Assembly (NCBI GenBank): GCA_963669155.1
Contig: OZ022586.1
Location: forward strand, 6,189,278-6,253,277
From: Arbacia lixula
Taxonomy: Eukaryota; Echinodermata; Echinoidea; Arbacioida; Arbaciidae
Direction of reading: 5' to 3'
Length of the DNA stretch: 64,000 bases
Below, in pieces: positions 23,935-34,579 of the stretch. Numbering within the stretch: position 1 is the stretch's first letter; each line of letters starts with the position of its first letter. Below the pieces are notes generated by a model. The model was given only the letters and a program-made list of their open reading frames with translations. It ran no database searches and was not told the DNA's origin. Position numbers and translations under genes: made by a program.

Positions 23935-24195
23935 CAATTGGTTTCAACTCTTTTTGATTGGTTTCAATCGGTTTGAACTGGAATCTCGGCTGGTTCTAGT
24001 TGGATATCCACTTAGAACACAGTTGCCAAATATTACCTGTTTAATGTTCCCGGTTACCCAACTGGTCTCAATTGATCATCTAACTGGACATCTACTTGGA
24101 AATCCAACGGGAAATCCAACTGAAAATCCACCTGGAAAACCAACTGAAAATCAAGCTGAAAATCAAACTGCAAATCCAATCGGAAATCATGAAGA
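23935..24195 (+). repeat. 12-bp minisatellite downstream of receptor 3
   Basis: Repeats of AATCCAACTGGA/AATCAAACTGCA, preceded by degenerate GGTTTCAACT motifs. An open frame runs through it (Asn-Pro-Thr-rich) but is repeat-derived. Confidence 0.85.
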
Positions 24196-24280
24196 GTGGT
24201 GGGTTCATTATTGTACCTGCTGTAATTGACAAAGAAATAACTCTTCGATAAACAGCTTTGGAAATAAAATGGTATACACC

Positions 24281-24855
24281 TACTAGGTGTTTAAAAAATG
24301 TTGACGGTTTTGAAGAGAAAAACAATCAGTTTCAATTCACATCAAGCTGAAATTAAGGGATGTCAGTATATTAAAGACAGGTTTTGTGACATTTCATTGA
24401 TTACTTTACTTTTAATAATACATGTGTACTTGGAATAATTAATCAGATTTTCACTTTTGGACAAATTTGCATCTGGAAATGTGTGTGTATCAGATAACTA
24501 ATTCAGAACACAACAGTGGTCATTGTGTATCACACATACCAACCCACAACTTCTTTTAGCCAGAAGCATTATTCATTATTAATGACAATGTGAAGACAGT
24601 TGCTAGTGGATAAACAGAGACACGATGGTCATTGTTGTGTTCTTATACGTACAATAATTGTGAAATCCAAATTTGTCAAAAATAAAAAGCTCATTAAATA
24701 TTCCAAGTAAAGTAATCAATGAAATGTCACAAAACCTGTCTCTAAACAGATATACATCCCTTGACTTAAGATATGTCAAATTCAGCTTGATTTGAGTTGA
24801 AACTGATTTTTAATAATTTTTCAAAAGTGTCAAAAATGTGTGTTAACACCTAGTA
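24281..24855. mobile_element. Fold-back (palindromic) element, complete copy
   Basis: Starts TACTAGGTGTT and ends AACACCTAGTA. Arms of roughly 270 bp pair along most of their length: TTTGTGACATTTCATTGATT at the left against its complement near 24720, and GGGATGT against ACATCCC. There is no coding sequence. Related copies lie at 18766-19115 and 31591-32105, with a fragment at 63115-63225. Confidence 0.85.
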
Positions 24856-24985
24856 TAAGCTATGGGCTGCTGTAACCTAGTAATGCTATCGAAATTACCA
24901 TGATACGCGGCTTTAGCCGAGGGTAATGGTAATTTAAACCCAATGAGGTACCAGATTTTCCAGGTCACTGCAGCCCATAACTTAG
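24856..24985. repeat. Nested hairpin repeat
   Basis: AAGCTATGGGCTGCTGT at the left pairs with CTGCAGCCCATAACTT at the right. Inside, GAAATTACCAT pairs with ATGGTAATTT, and CGGCTTTAGCCG forms a tight hairpin. Probably a small MITE abutting the fold-back element. Confidence 0.65.
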
Positions 24986-26880
24986 TTGTTCAATATCACT
25001 CATCGGCGATTAACAAAACAAGTTTATATCTTTCATGGGTAAGTGAATAAAAAAAAATGCAACATCGTTACTTTATGCATGCAAGGCGACAGTACGCGCA
25101 CCGAGCGAACACGCGCACTGTTTACTGGACATGATTTACCCAGGAAGGATATGAAACAACTTTATTTCTTTGAACCCATGCGTGCCACCGCCGAAAAATT
25201 ATGTGGTCTCAGCATGTGTTTTTCAGGTGTTTTAACAATAACGAACAGGATTGCGTAGCAACGGTTTCTCAGAGAGAACAAAAGAAATGTAGAGTCTTAT
25301 TTCGCTTGTCCAATTCTGTTGGATTGCAACAATACTTTTGTGAGGAAAAGAGATATCAATGAACAAAAATAAACATTTTTTTCTAGTAAAGTATCTCAGC
25401 TGCACGCAAATGCACGCAAACTCTGTTAATGGAAATAAACAGCTTAAGATATGATTTTGATAATGATTGAATCCCACATTTGCGGAAAGTGCAGAAATTA
25501 GTGAATTGTGTTTATCTTGATTGTGCATCATTCAACAATTATTTAGAAGAAAACCGAGTACAGGATCTTTAGTGGTGTTGTCCTTAACTTTCTTGAAAAT
25601 TGCAAAATAATGTGATAAGAAACACAGCTTCGAGAGACAAAATAGGGAATTAAAAGATATTGCTTTCCAAGTTAACTACAGCTAAATGTCGATGGCGTGC
25701 ATGGGACATCAAAGCATTGTAGTTATTGTGGAATGTTTTTGACATTCATTAGGACGCTTATAGTATCCATAAAGATGTTTGAATATATTATGCTCGAGTT
25801 GTCCCTCCTTCAAACACATCCCTGATTTACCGGTATTTGGAAGTCGTTTGACAAGTTGGAGAAGATAAATGATATAGGCCTAACCCCCTTTCGTTTTCAA
25901 ATCATTTACAGTCAGGGCATGAGCACTATTATATTTAGTGAGCAAATATGTACTTTATAATTTCATGGGATTCAAGCAAAACTGACAAATGAGGTGTTGA
26001 AAAGTTGGTCTAGTAGACAGTCACGCTGCGTTTTCCCCTCGACGTTGGTTGTAATGCACTACCATTACCGCGCACCTATTGCTGCAAGCCACGGATAATG
26101 AATGTTAAATGTGCGGACAATCTAACGTTAGATTAACCTTAGTAGCACCTCAACGTTGAACCTATTTAGGATTAGTCTACCAACTAATTGATATGTTAAA
26201 CTACCCTAGTAAAGTGGTAGATGTTGACTGGTTAAGATGTGTACACCTCAGGATTGCCCTGCTTCTTCGTAAAAATGATGTACCAGTAACCATGGTAACT
26301 ATTATAAGATGGGCTAAAGAATCTCTGCAATCTGGTTCGTTAATGACCGTGCATTTCTTTACCGGTACTGGCAGCACGCGATATCAACACGATTTTGCGA
26401 TACCGAGAATTAATATTATCGATACCGACGCTAATGGCGGCACCCACGAATCTTGAGAAGCTTCGATAAAGTTAGGCGAAGACTTGAAACATGATTAAAT
26501 TCTATGCTGTCGCAACACTGTGCGAGATGGTGCTGCGCTGAGTTGCACTCTAGTGTGTGTGTATACGAATACGTTCGTTTTAACTTTGGACACTCGATGC
26601 GATGCCACTCTGCACAATCGCAGTAAATTGCAGTAAATATGTTTTTCCTAATGAATACGTCTTACAAGTGGTTATCAAAATTAAAGCTTGATGAACTTGG
26701 TAGTTCTAAACATAAAGACTCTATTTCTCCACTTGACAAGGTCTATGAAGAAAATCACGTCATATTTTAGCTGTGTTATTCGAACACTTGTCAACGAAAA
26801 AGTAAACAATTTTAGTCTTGGCAGATTTTCCTATCATTGATGATGATTGATGATGAAGATGGATCCCTGCAATTTGATTG
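24986..26880. other. Unrecognised 1.9-kb stretch absent from unit 4
   Basis: No supported gene. In unit 4 the sequence after the fold-back element runs straight into what here resumes near 27280, so 24860-27280 is either inserted here or lost there. Confidence 0.5.
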
Positions 26881-26892
26881 GTCAATCACAGC

Positions 26893-26992
26893 CATGCGTC
26901 TGGTAAATTTAGCCATGCGTCCGGTAAATTAGCCATGCGTCCGGTAAATTCAGCCATGCGTCCGGTAATTGTTATTTTACCGGACGCATGGG
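26893..26992. repeat. 20-bp tandem repeat with terminal inverted copy
   Basis: Four copies of AGCCATGCGTCCGGTAAATT-type sequence are followed by an inverted copy (TTATTTTACCGGACGCATGG). It can form a cruciform. Confidence 0.85.
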
Positions 26993-27070
26993 TAAGTTTG
27001 ACTATGCAAAAGTTTGATTTTCACATGTTTTTTTTTTTAATTTTATGCGCCCATCTTATAAAACAAAGTA

Positions 27071-27186
27071 TGCACAGGCATATTTCGTGGATCGGTAAGA
27101 ATTGGAAGCAACAGCTGCGCCTCGTGGGTTAAACCATTCCAAACTTAAAGTCCAATTCTTACCGATCCACTTATGCCTGTGCATCA
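27071..27186. repeat. Inverted repeat, about 36-bp arms
   Basis: TGCACAGGCAT and GTGGATCGGTAAGAATTGGA at the left are mirrored by TCCAATTCTTACCGATCCAC and ATGCCTGTGCA at the right. MITE-like, with a 40-bp spacer. Confidence 0.8.
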
Positions 27187-27534
27187 TTTGTATACTGATG
27201 AAAAGTACGTGAGCGATAGAGTCACCTCTATGCACGGCATGAGATGAGACAGTAACGCACGGGTAACGCACGCAGCCATGAGTTAGTTGTGTCGGATGAA
27301 TCACGTCCGTGATTTAGTACAAGACTGGACATACCGAAAAAAATGGAGCTCGCTAGATATGAGTGGTATAATGAAAAATATGCCAACCATTATGTTTCAT
27401 ACTTTTTTGTTCAAAGTATCATTCTGAAATACTGTTTCATGAAACTATTCAAATATACAAATATAACAATGGAAAATGCGCGTTCATTATGTCCAACGGC
27501 TTGTGCTTACTCATCCTAATTATCTTGTTTATTT

Positions 27535-27900
27535 GATAATGAGCATCAGTACTCTAGTAGATTTGTTAGCGTATGTATATATATATATATATTGTATTTG
27601 TATTTTGTAAGTAGCTGTATAATCATTTACCTAATTGATTGATTTATGTTATGCATGTAATAATTTTCATTTGACGTTAAGCGCTAAGAGAAGCTTATTG
27701 TATATGAAGTGCTATGTGGAGTTATTTTCATTATCATTAGTTCGATTGGAAATATTCAAGGTTTCAGTTGGTTACAACAAAAAAATCCTTCAGGTTTCTA
27801 TTGGTTTAAACTTGATATCCAACTGGTTTTAACAGGACATGATTTAATTACCCTATTGACATGACTGACACCAGTTACAAACTGGAAATCCAATTGGACT
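27535..27900 (+). repeat. LINE/SINE-like 3' end plus degenerate minisatellite
   Basis: TAAGCGCTAAGAGAAGCTT followed by GAAGTGCTATGTGGAGTTAT resembles the conserved 3' terminus (AAGCGCTTAGAGA..GCGCTATAT) of CR1/L2-type LINEs and their SINEs. A second copy is at 32340-32545. Downstream are degenerate AACTGG repeats. Confidence 0.6.
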
Positions 27901-28857
27901 TTGGTCCTAGGTCACAGGAGATGGCACTGCGATAGATAGGCATGCACGAATTCCTCAATAAATGGTTGACCGTAATCACTACTGTATATCTCCAGCTTAT
28001 TGCTTTGCCACTATATGCTGTCCTAACTAATACACAGTCGAAACTTTACATTGCCGGCGTATGTTGCAGTGATATGTGACACTCCAGACTTGTCATTGTC
28101 CTTGTATTTGAGCATAAAGTAACACGACGATAGGGCGTAATCATTGATCCCCGGCAAGAAAACAACAATCACGTTTAAACTCATTGATGACCAGCTCATT
28201 TTCTAGGAAAAGCGGCTGTGAATAGCTGCGCCACTTCTTGATTTGAAAGGAAATTCCTTAAAAGTAGTTATATAACCTTCATTTTTTTTTAAAGTTTTAT
28301 TACTGAACATGTGTATGTAGACCTGCCCATATCTCGGTAATTATTATAGACCTACATATTCACGAATACATCAGCTGTTTTAACTTTTAAAAAATATCCG
28401 TCGGTTGTGAGTGTGTGTGTGTGTGTGTGTGTGTAGGGGGAGGGATGCGTGTATGCGACTGTGTGTGCAAGGTATGGTTAGAGGTGTACTTTATTATTTT
28501 ATTTGAAATATTGTTACTTGATTTTCGACTGTTCATATCGTAAATTAGTTCGTATTACTTTGCATCATTGTTCAGTTTAAAAGCGAACAATAAAAACATT
28601 GAAAATATATATGTATATCCGCCTGTACATTTACACAGTTATATTCAACATACACACGCACACACACATACACACTCACCGACAATCATAGAGCCGACAA
28701 TCACATACGCACAATACATTCGCGCACATCCAACGCCGCTTTAGCTTGCAAAGCGCCACGATTTGCCTCCGATTTGAAAAAAAGTAACAAATACCATGCT
28801 GATGTTTCGTGACAAAAATCATCTATATCCATTAATGCATAGACTTCCCAATCGATA

Positions 28858-29115
28858 AAATACTGGGTAGGCCCGAATGTCCGATCTTTTATGTGGACGC
28901 AAACAGCCAGATGATGCGCAACACCGCCGCAATATCAATAGGACAAATACAATTGCACCATTTAAGTCGGTCTGTCATCAACGATTTAATGTTCAAACTC
29001 GGCTGTATTACTATGATTACTTTCAAGTGCATATTTGCGTATCTCTACTCTCTCTCTCTTTCTTTCTCTCCATCTCTCTGTCTCGCGCCCACACACATTG
29101 AGCCATTATCCACTC
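28858..29115 (+). repeat. Unit-upstream repeat, copy 4a
   Basis: GACGCAAACAGCCAGATGAT through GTCTGTCATCAACGATTTAA to a CT-rich tract. Repeated almost identically at 29398-29620, so the leader of unit 4 is itself duplicated. Confidence 0.85.
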
Positions 29116-29397
29116 AATATTGCATAGTGAATTGCCCTCAGAAGAACTTACTTTCGCCCAATGAAGTGTTTCCAAAGGGATTTACATTTAGTGCTTGAAA
29201 GGTTTACTTCTGTTTGCCCTCATTTGCACTCAAAACTCAAAATGATAAGTATGCTTATGTAAATAATAGTTGTCACTAAGATTAATCAGGCGTACTGATA
29301 TTGGGGCAACCTTTCCATGGTGCCAGGAAATATAATTTATATCCAGAGTTAAACTCAATTGACCACGTGCGCACCGTACGCTCCTCATCGCAAACAC

Positions 29398-29620
29398 TCC
29401 AAAACAGCCAGATGATGCGCCACGCCGCCGCAATATCAATCGGACAAATACAATTGCACCATTTAAGTCGGTCTGTCATCAACGATTTAATGTTCAAACT
29501 CGGCTGTATTACTATGATTACTTTCAAGTGCATATTTGCATACCTTTGTTTATCTATCTATCTCCCTCTCTCCTTCTTTCTCTCCATCTCTCTGTCTCGC
29601 GCCCACACACATTGAGCCAT
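29398..29620 (+). repeat. Unit-upstream repeat, copy 4b
   Basis: Near-identical to 28858-29115 from AACAGCCAGATGATGCGC to CGCGCCCACACACATTGAGC. A partial promoter block (CACGTGCGCACCGTACGCTC, 29360-29395) sits between the two copies. Confidence 0.85.
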
Positions 29621-29754
29621 CATTCACTCGATACTTTTAACTTGACGTCCACGTCCACTCGATACTTTTAACTTGACGTTTGTGACAGAAAATGTTTCCA
29701 CTCTTTCCAAGGTGCCAAGAAATGTAGTTTACATGCAGTAGTTAACTCAATTGA

Positions 29755-29830
29755 GCACGCGCGCACCGTACACTCCTCATCGCCATACGACTTGCCCGGG
29801 AGACAGTCGAGATCCTAAAACGCCTTGACG
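29755..29830 (+). promoter_or_regulatory. Degraded promoter block, receptor 4
   Basis: GCACGCGCGCACCGTACACT and GCCATACGACTTGCCC are kept, but the TATA position reads GATCCTAAAACGCC instead of GATCTTATAAAACC, so the TATA box is lost. Confidence 0.6.
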
Positions 29831-30019
29831 TGCCAATATCTGTAAGGAAAGCGTGCATAACACCAACCCTTATTCCAACTAAATTTTATGAATGTGCATA
29901 ATTCAACATCGGTAGCACCACATCTTACCGTGTTCCATATTCTTCGAAGCGGAGAAAGACTTAAACATATTTGATTGAAGTTTCGAAATATATGTGATGT
30001 ATGGGAACGTTTCCGAAAG

Positions 30020-31254
30020 ATGGCAAATAAAACTATAACCTCCTTTCCAGCTGCAGGACTGCCTTTACCGACTTTTAACTTGACGTTTGTGGCATTGATG
30101 TTAGTGTCGGTTCTTACGGCAGGAACCAACGTTCTCCTGCTATGCGCATTTTGTGTGGAGAAAAGGCTTCGAACCTACACCAACTATTACATCATCAACA
30201 TTGCCCTTTCCGATCTCCTGGTCGGGTTAGTTGTCATGCCGCTGAGGAGCACGCTTCAGCTTTACGAGCAGAGATGGGTCTTCGGAGATACCTTGAGCAC
30301 GCTATTCTCCACATGTCAGAGCATTTTTCTCAGTGTGTCCGTTCTTGGCATGGTTGTCTTGTTTGTCTTGACCGCTATGTGGCAACCTTCTACCCTCTGC
30401 AGCACTTGAAATACAAAACCAAAAAGACGGCGACCGCAGTTAACGCTCTCACATGGGTCATATCTGCCTGCTTCTGGGTACCAATCATTGCAATTTGGGA
30501 CTTTGTGAGGCCATCAAACTTGAAAACGGAACACGGTTTTTTAGAACCAAATTTTGCACTCTATTTGCCGGCCAATGTTGTCGTTATTTTGGCAAGATTG
30601 GTCGCTCCGTTCCTAACCGTATCAATTCTGTATGTTAAAATTTACTGCAGGATAAGAATACTAGGAATCAAGAATGTTGCACGGCTGGCGAGGAAGTTTA
30701 GAATGAGCAGTGATAAAAAGAAACCAGATGGGGCGTTGAAGACATCTATGGACGTTGCAGCTCAAAAAGAGGGAAGAGAGACCGATTTCGGTGAGATTAC
30801 GCCTACTCTTTGCAAAAAGAACAGATACCTTAGCCCAGCCTGCCCACGGAGAGTCGTCATTGAATCAATCAACAACCAACTTTCGCCATTCCCTAAGGAA
30901 CCGAAGATCATTACCACACGCTTAGGTTTGACAACTCAGGAAACTTCCAAAGAGTTAACCTTAAGTGGGACAACCATCGGCCGCACGGACTCTCCAGGAT
31001 CCCAAGACGGTAGCAAGGCAATGAGGACGCTGACCTTCATCGCATTGGCTTTCTTCGTGACCTGGCTGCCGAACTGCGTGACCCTGATCCTGGTCTATAG
31101 CGCACGTCACATACTCTATGACGTCCCAGAATTCACGGAGTTGACGCAATGGTGCTCTTACGCGAACAGCCTCGTCAACCCTTTGGCCTACGCACTCGCC
31201 CAGCCGCTCATCCGTAAGACGCTCAAGAAAATGCTCTGCCGATACCATCGGTAG
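30020..31254 (+). pseudogene. Intronless muscarinic-like GPCR, receptor 4 (2-nt frameshift in TM3)
   Basis: ATG at 30020 (MANKTITSF). The frame follows receptor 3 through TM1, TM2 and into TM3 (SVSVLGM), then reads out of register. Seven bases (GTTGTCT, 30350-30356) stand where receptor 3 has five (ATCGC). The receptor then resumes with CLDRYVATFYPLQ and runs unbroken to TAG at 31252-31254, with TWLP in TM6 and NPLAY in TM7. Removing two bases gives 1233 nt, the exact length of receptor 3. The lesion falls just before the DRY motif. A sequencing error cannot be excluded, but the TATA loss in its promoter block argues for a dying copy. Confidence 0.88.
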
Positions 31255-31344
31255 AGTCTACTTTCGATGTTGAATTGCAAGAGGAAGAAATCCAGTTAGA
31301 AAGTAGTTGCCAAATATTTCCTGTTTGATATTTTCGGTTACCCA

Positions 31345-31500
31345 ACTGGTCACAATGGAACATCTACTTGGAAATCCAACGGGAAATTCAACTGGAAATC
31401 CAACTGGAAATTTAACTGAGCATCTAACTGACAGACAAACTGGAAAACCAACTGCCACACCAACTGGAAAACCAACTGCAAATCCAATTGGAAATCCCGA
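31345..31500 (+). repeat. 12-bp minisatellite downstream of receptor 4
   Basis: AATCCAACGGGAAATTCAAC and AACCAACTGGA-type tandem units, beginning shortly after the stop codon. Confidence 0.85.
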
Positions 31501-31590
31501 AGAGTCGTTGTAAACCCGCTGTAATTGACAAAGAAAAAACTCTTCGATAAACATCTTCGGAAATTAGGTGGTATACAACTACTGTACATG

Positions 31591-32105
31591 TACTAGGTGT
31601 TAAAAAAAAAAACTTTTGACACTTTTGAAAAATATTTTATATCAGTTTCAACGAACATTAGGATGAAATTGACACAGCATAAAGTCAAGGGATGTCAATG
31701 ATTTTAGAGGAAGGTTTTGTGACATTTCATTGATTACTTTTCTTGTAATAATCCTTAGAATATTTAATGAGATTTTCACTTTTGGACAAAGTTGGACCTA
31801 CAGATGTGTGTACATGAGTTTATTAATTCAGAACACAACAATGACCATTGTGTATCACACCTGTTAATCCACTAGCAACTGCTATCACAATGTTATTTAT
31901 AATGCATGGTGCGTCTGGCAGAAAAGAAGTTGCGGGGTGGCATGTGTAATGCACAATAACCATTTTTGTGTTCTGAATTAATTACCTGATACACACATTT
32001 CCAGAACCAAATTTGCCCAAAAGTGAAAATCTCATTAAATATTCCAATGATTATTACAAGAGAAGTATTCGTTGAAATTTCACAAAACCTGACTCTTAAA
32101 AAAAG
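31591..32105. mobile_element. Fold-back element, right end truncated (unit 4)
   Basis: Starts TACTAGGTGTT like 24281. The arms pair around a centre near 31880 (GATTTTCACTTTTGGACAAA at the left, TTTGCCCAAAAGTGAAAATC at the right). The last part of the right arm is missing. Confidence 0.8.
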
Positions 32106-32339
32106 ATAATTGAGTTAGTTATGTCACATGAATCACATCCGTGATTTAGTACAAGACTTAACATACGGATAAATGGGTGGTATAACTACAAATAAGCCAA
32201 CAATTTAATTTTATACTTTTTTGTTTAAAGTAATCATTCTGGAGTATTGTTTTATGAAACTATTTTAAATATATGAATATCATAACCATGGGAAATGCGC
32301 GTTCATTTTATGTAACGGCCTGTGTTTAATCATCCTAAT

Positions 32340-32720
32340 CATATTGTTTGGTTGTTTTTGAGCATCAGTACTCTAGTAGATTTGTTAGCATATATACATG
32401 TATTTGTAGTAGTATTTTGTTAATAGCTTTATAATGATTTACCGAATTGATTTATTTATATTATGCTTGCAATGTTTTTTCATATGATGTTAAGCGCTTA
32501 GAGAAACTTTTTGTTTATAAAGCGCTTTGTAAAGTTATTATCGTTATTATTAGTTCAATTGGAAATATTTAGTTGGTTTCAACAAAAAAAGTAGGTTTCT
32601 ATTGGTTTTAACATAATATCCAAGTGGTTCTAACTGGACATAATTTAATTTCCCTATTAACATGCTGGACACCATGCAGTTGCCAGCTGGAAATCCAATT
32701 GGATTTTGGTCCTGGGTAGC
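32340..32720 (+). repeat. LINE/SINE-like 3' end plus degenerate minisatellite, unit 4 copy
   Basis: TTAAGCGCTTAGAGAAACTT then AAAGCGCTTTGTAAAGTTAT and TTATTA runs, parallel to 27535-27900. Confidence 0.6.
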
Positions 32721-33026
32721 CTAAGTCACAGGTGATGGCACTGCGATAGACAGACAGGCACGAATACCTCGATAAATTGTTAACGACCGTAATCACTACT
32801 GTATATCTCCAGCGTATTGCTTTACCACTTTGTGCTGTCCTAACTCATACACAGTCCAAACCTTACATTGCCGGCGTATGCTGCAGTGATATGTGACACT
32901 CCAGACTTTTCATTGTCATTGTTTTTGAGCACAACGTAAAACGACGATAGGGCGTAATCATTGATCCCCGGCAAGAAAACAACAATCACGTTTAATTTAA
33001 TTGATGGCTAGCTAATTTTCTATGAA

Positions 33027-33029
33027 ACA

Positions 33030-33080
<51 letters not shown>

Positions 33081-33560
33081 ACACAAAAAAAAACGCTCGC
33101 CAATTATAGCGTAATCAGTGCACACTCACGCGGGTAATGCACCTACCTCACAACCGGTTTTCTGTTGCGAAATGCCACAATTGGCCTTCAATTTGACTAC
33201 AGAAAAAAAAAAAGAAATTTGTGAAAAGAAAATTCGTATGCCTTAATCGATAACCCTGGCCAGACACTAATGGCTTATCTTTTATGGGGACGAACACAAC
33301 CTCAGGATACGACGCAGCGCCGCATTGTTAAGAGGATAAATACAAAGTCTGTCATAATCAACGATTTCATGCTCAAACTCTGCTACATTATGAACATGAT
33401 CAGAATTGTCCATCTTCCATCTCTCCCTCTCTCTTTCTTTCTTTCACTGTCTCTCTCCCTTCCTTACGCCCACTCAGAATAGTTCCCTCCGTCATGCAAT
33501 TTCACGAAGCAATCATTTTTTAATGAAAACTGACTTTCGCCCAATGAAGTTCCGACTTTC
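33027..33560 (+). repeat. Truncated fifth unit without receptor
   Basis: (CA)n followed by CGCTCGCCAATTATAGCG, then the unit-upstream repeat (TAATGGCTTATCTTTTATGG, GACGCAGCGCCGCATTGTTA) and CT-rich tract to about 33460, closely matching 21335-21800. After about 33560 similarity stops and no GPCR follows. Confidence 0.75.
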
Positions 33561-34578
33561 CAATTCACCTACAATTCTATCAATTTTTCTTATCTCAGTC
33601 CCTCCAGAGCTTTACACATGGTATACCTTAAACCTCTTCCACGATTGCTCATACCACAATGCAAGCCTTCAAACATCATCTAATCAAACCATTATATCTT
33701 TTTTAAAAATTGCCCAATTTGGGAACTTTAATAGATGCGATCAACAGGTGATAATAGTTTACATTGCCTTTTTAAAAAGATTTAATTGATGTGGTATTTT
33801 TAAGGCAAAGTGGAAGCTTCTTCCAGATTTTTTTAGCCCACATACTGAAAAGACCCTTTCATATATTTTTTATTTGGCTTAATTACACATAACGGATAAT
33901 CGATGACATATCTTGTAGATATATGCGGAGTTCTAAAAATTACCATAACTTTCAAATAGTTATCATTGTGTGCAAGATCTGAGTAACAAATAGCTGCACT
34001 GCAACCTACTACACTTTGAGGATCCGAGTTCCCTCCACCCTCTAATTCAAATTTAGCAACACTCAAGTCCAGACAACTAATCCCTAAACCTGACTTCACA
34101 ACACAGCAATATATCTAGCCCCTTCAAACCACATCCTTTCGACACAAACCTGAGATGGTCTCATCTCTAATATTGTTGTATCTTTTCCTCTTTTTAGCTA
34201 TCACGTAATCAGCAGACGTGCGTGCGCGCTTCAGAACCTTTAGAAGTAGTTTTGATTGGCCTACGTACCAAGGTCTCCTTCATAAAATGAATTCTGATTG
34301 GTTTCAAAGGTAATAGAGAAATGGTCCTTAGAGACATTTTTTTCTTCAGAATTCCAATTTCTGAAAAACTAATACACTGTATGAGGGATAATTATTTCAT
34401 ATCAAAAAGATGAGACAAAAATTAAAATAATTTTTAGAATACTTTCCCAGTTTTGTAAAGCTCCATCTGATTAAAGACATTAGAGAAACCAAGAAGGGCG
34501 ATGGTCTGGGGAGAAGGGGGAGGGTATCTCCCTTTGGGCGATTATGAAAGTTCTGGCACTAGTCTGACTCTCTTAAAT
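33561..34578. other. Intergenic and 3' UTR, no gene
   Basis: No supported open frame. AATAAA on the minus strand at 33869-33874 could end the EGF/CUB gene transcript. 34195-34330 (CACGTAATCAGCAGACGTGC, TAGTTTTGATTGGCCTACG) resembles 35770-35860, a dispersed repeat. Confidence 0.45.
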
Positions 34579-34579
34579 C

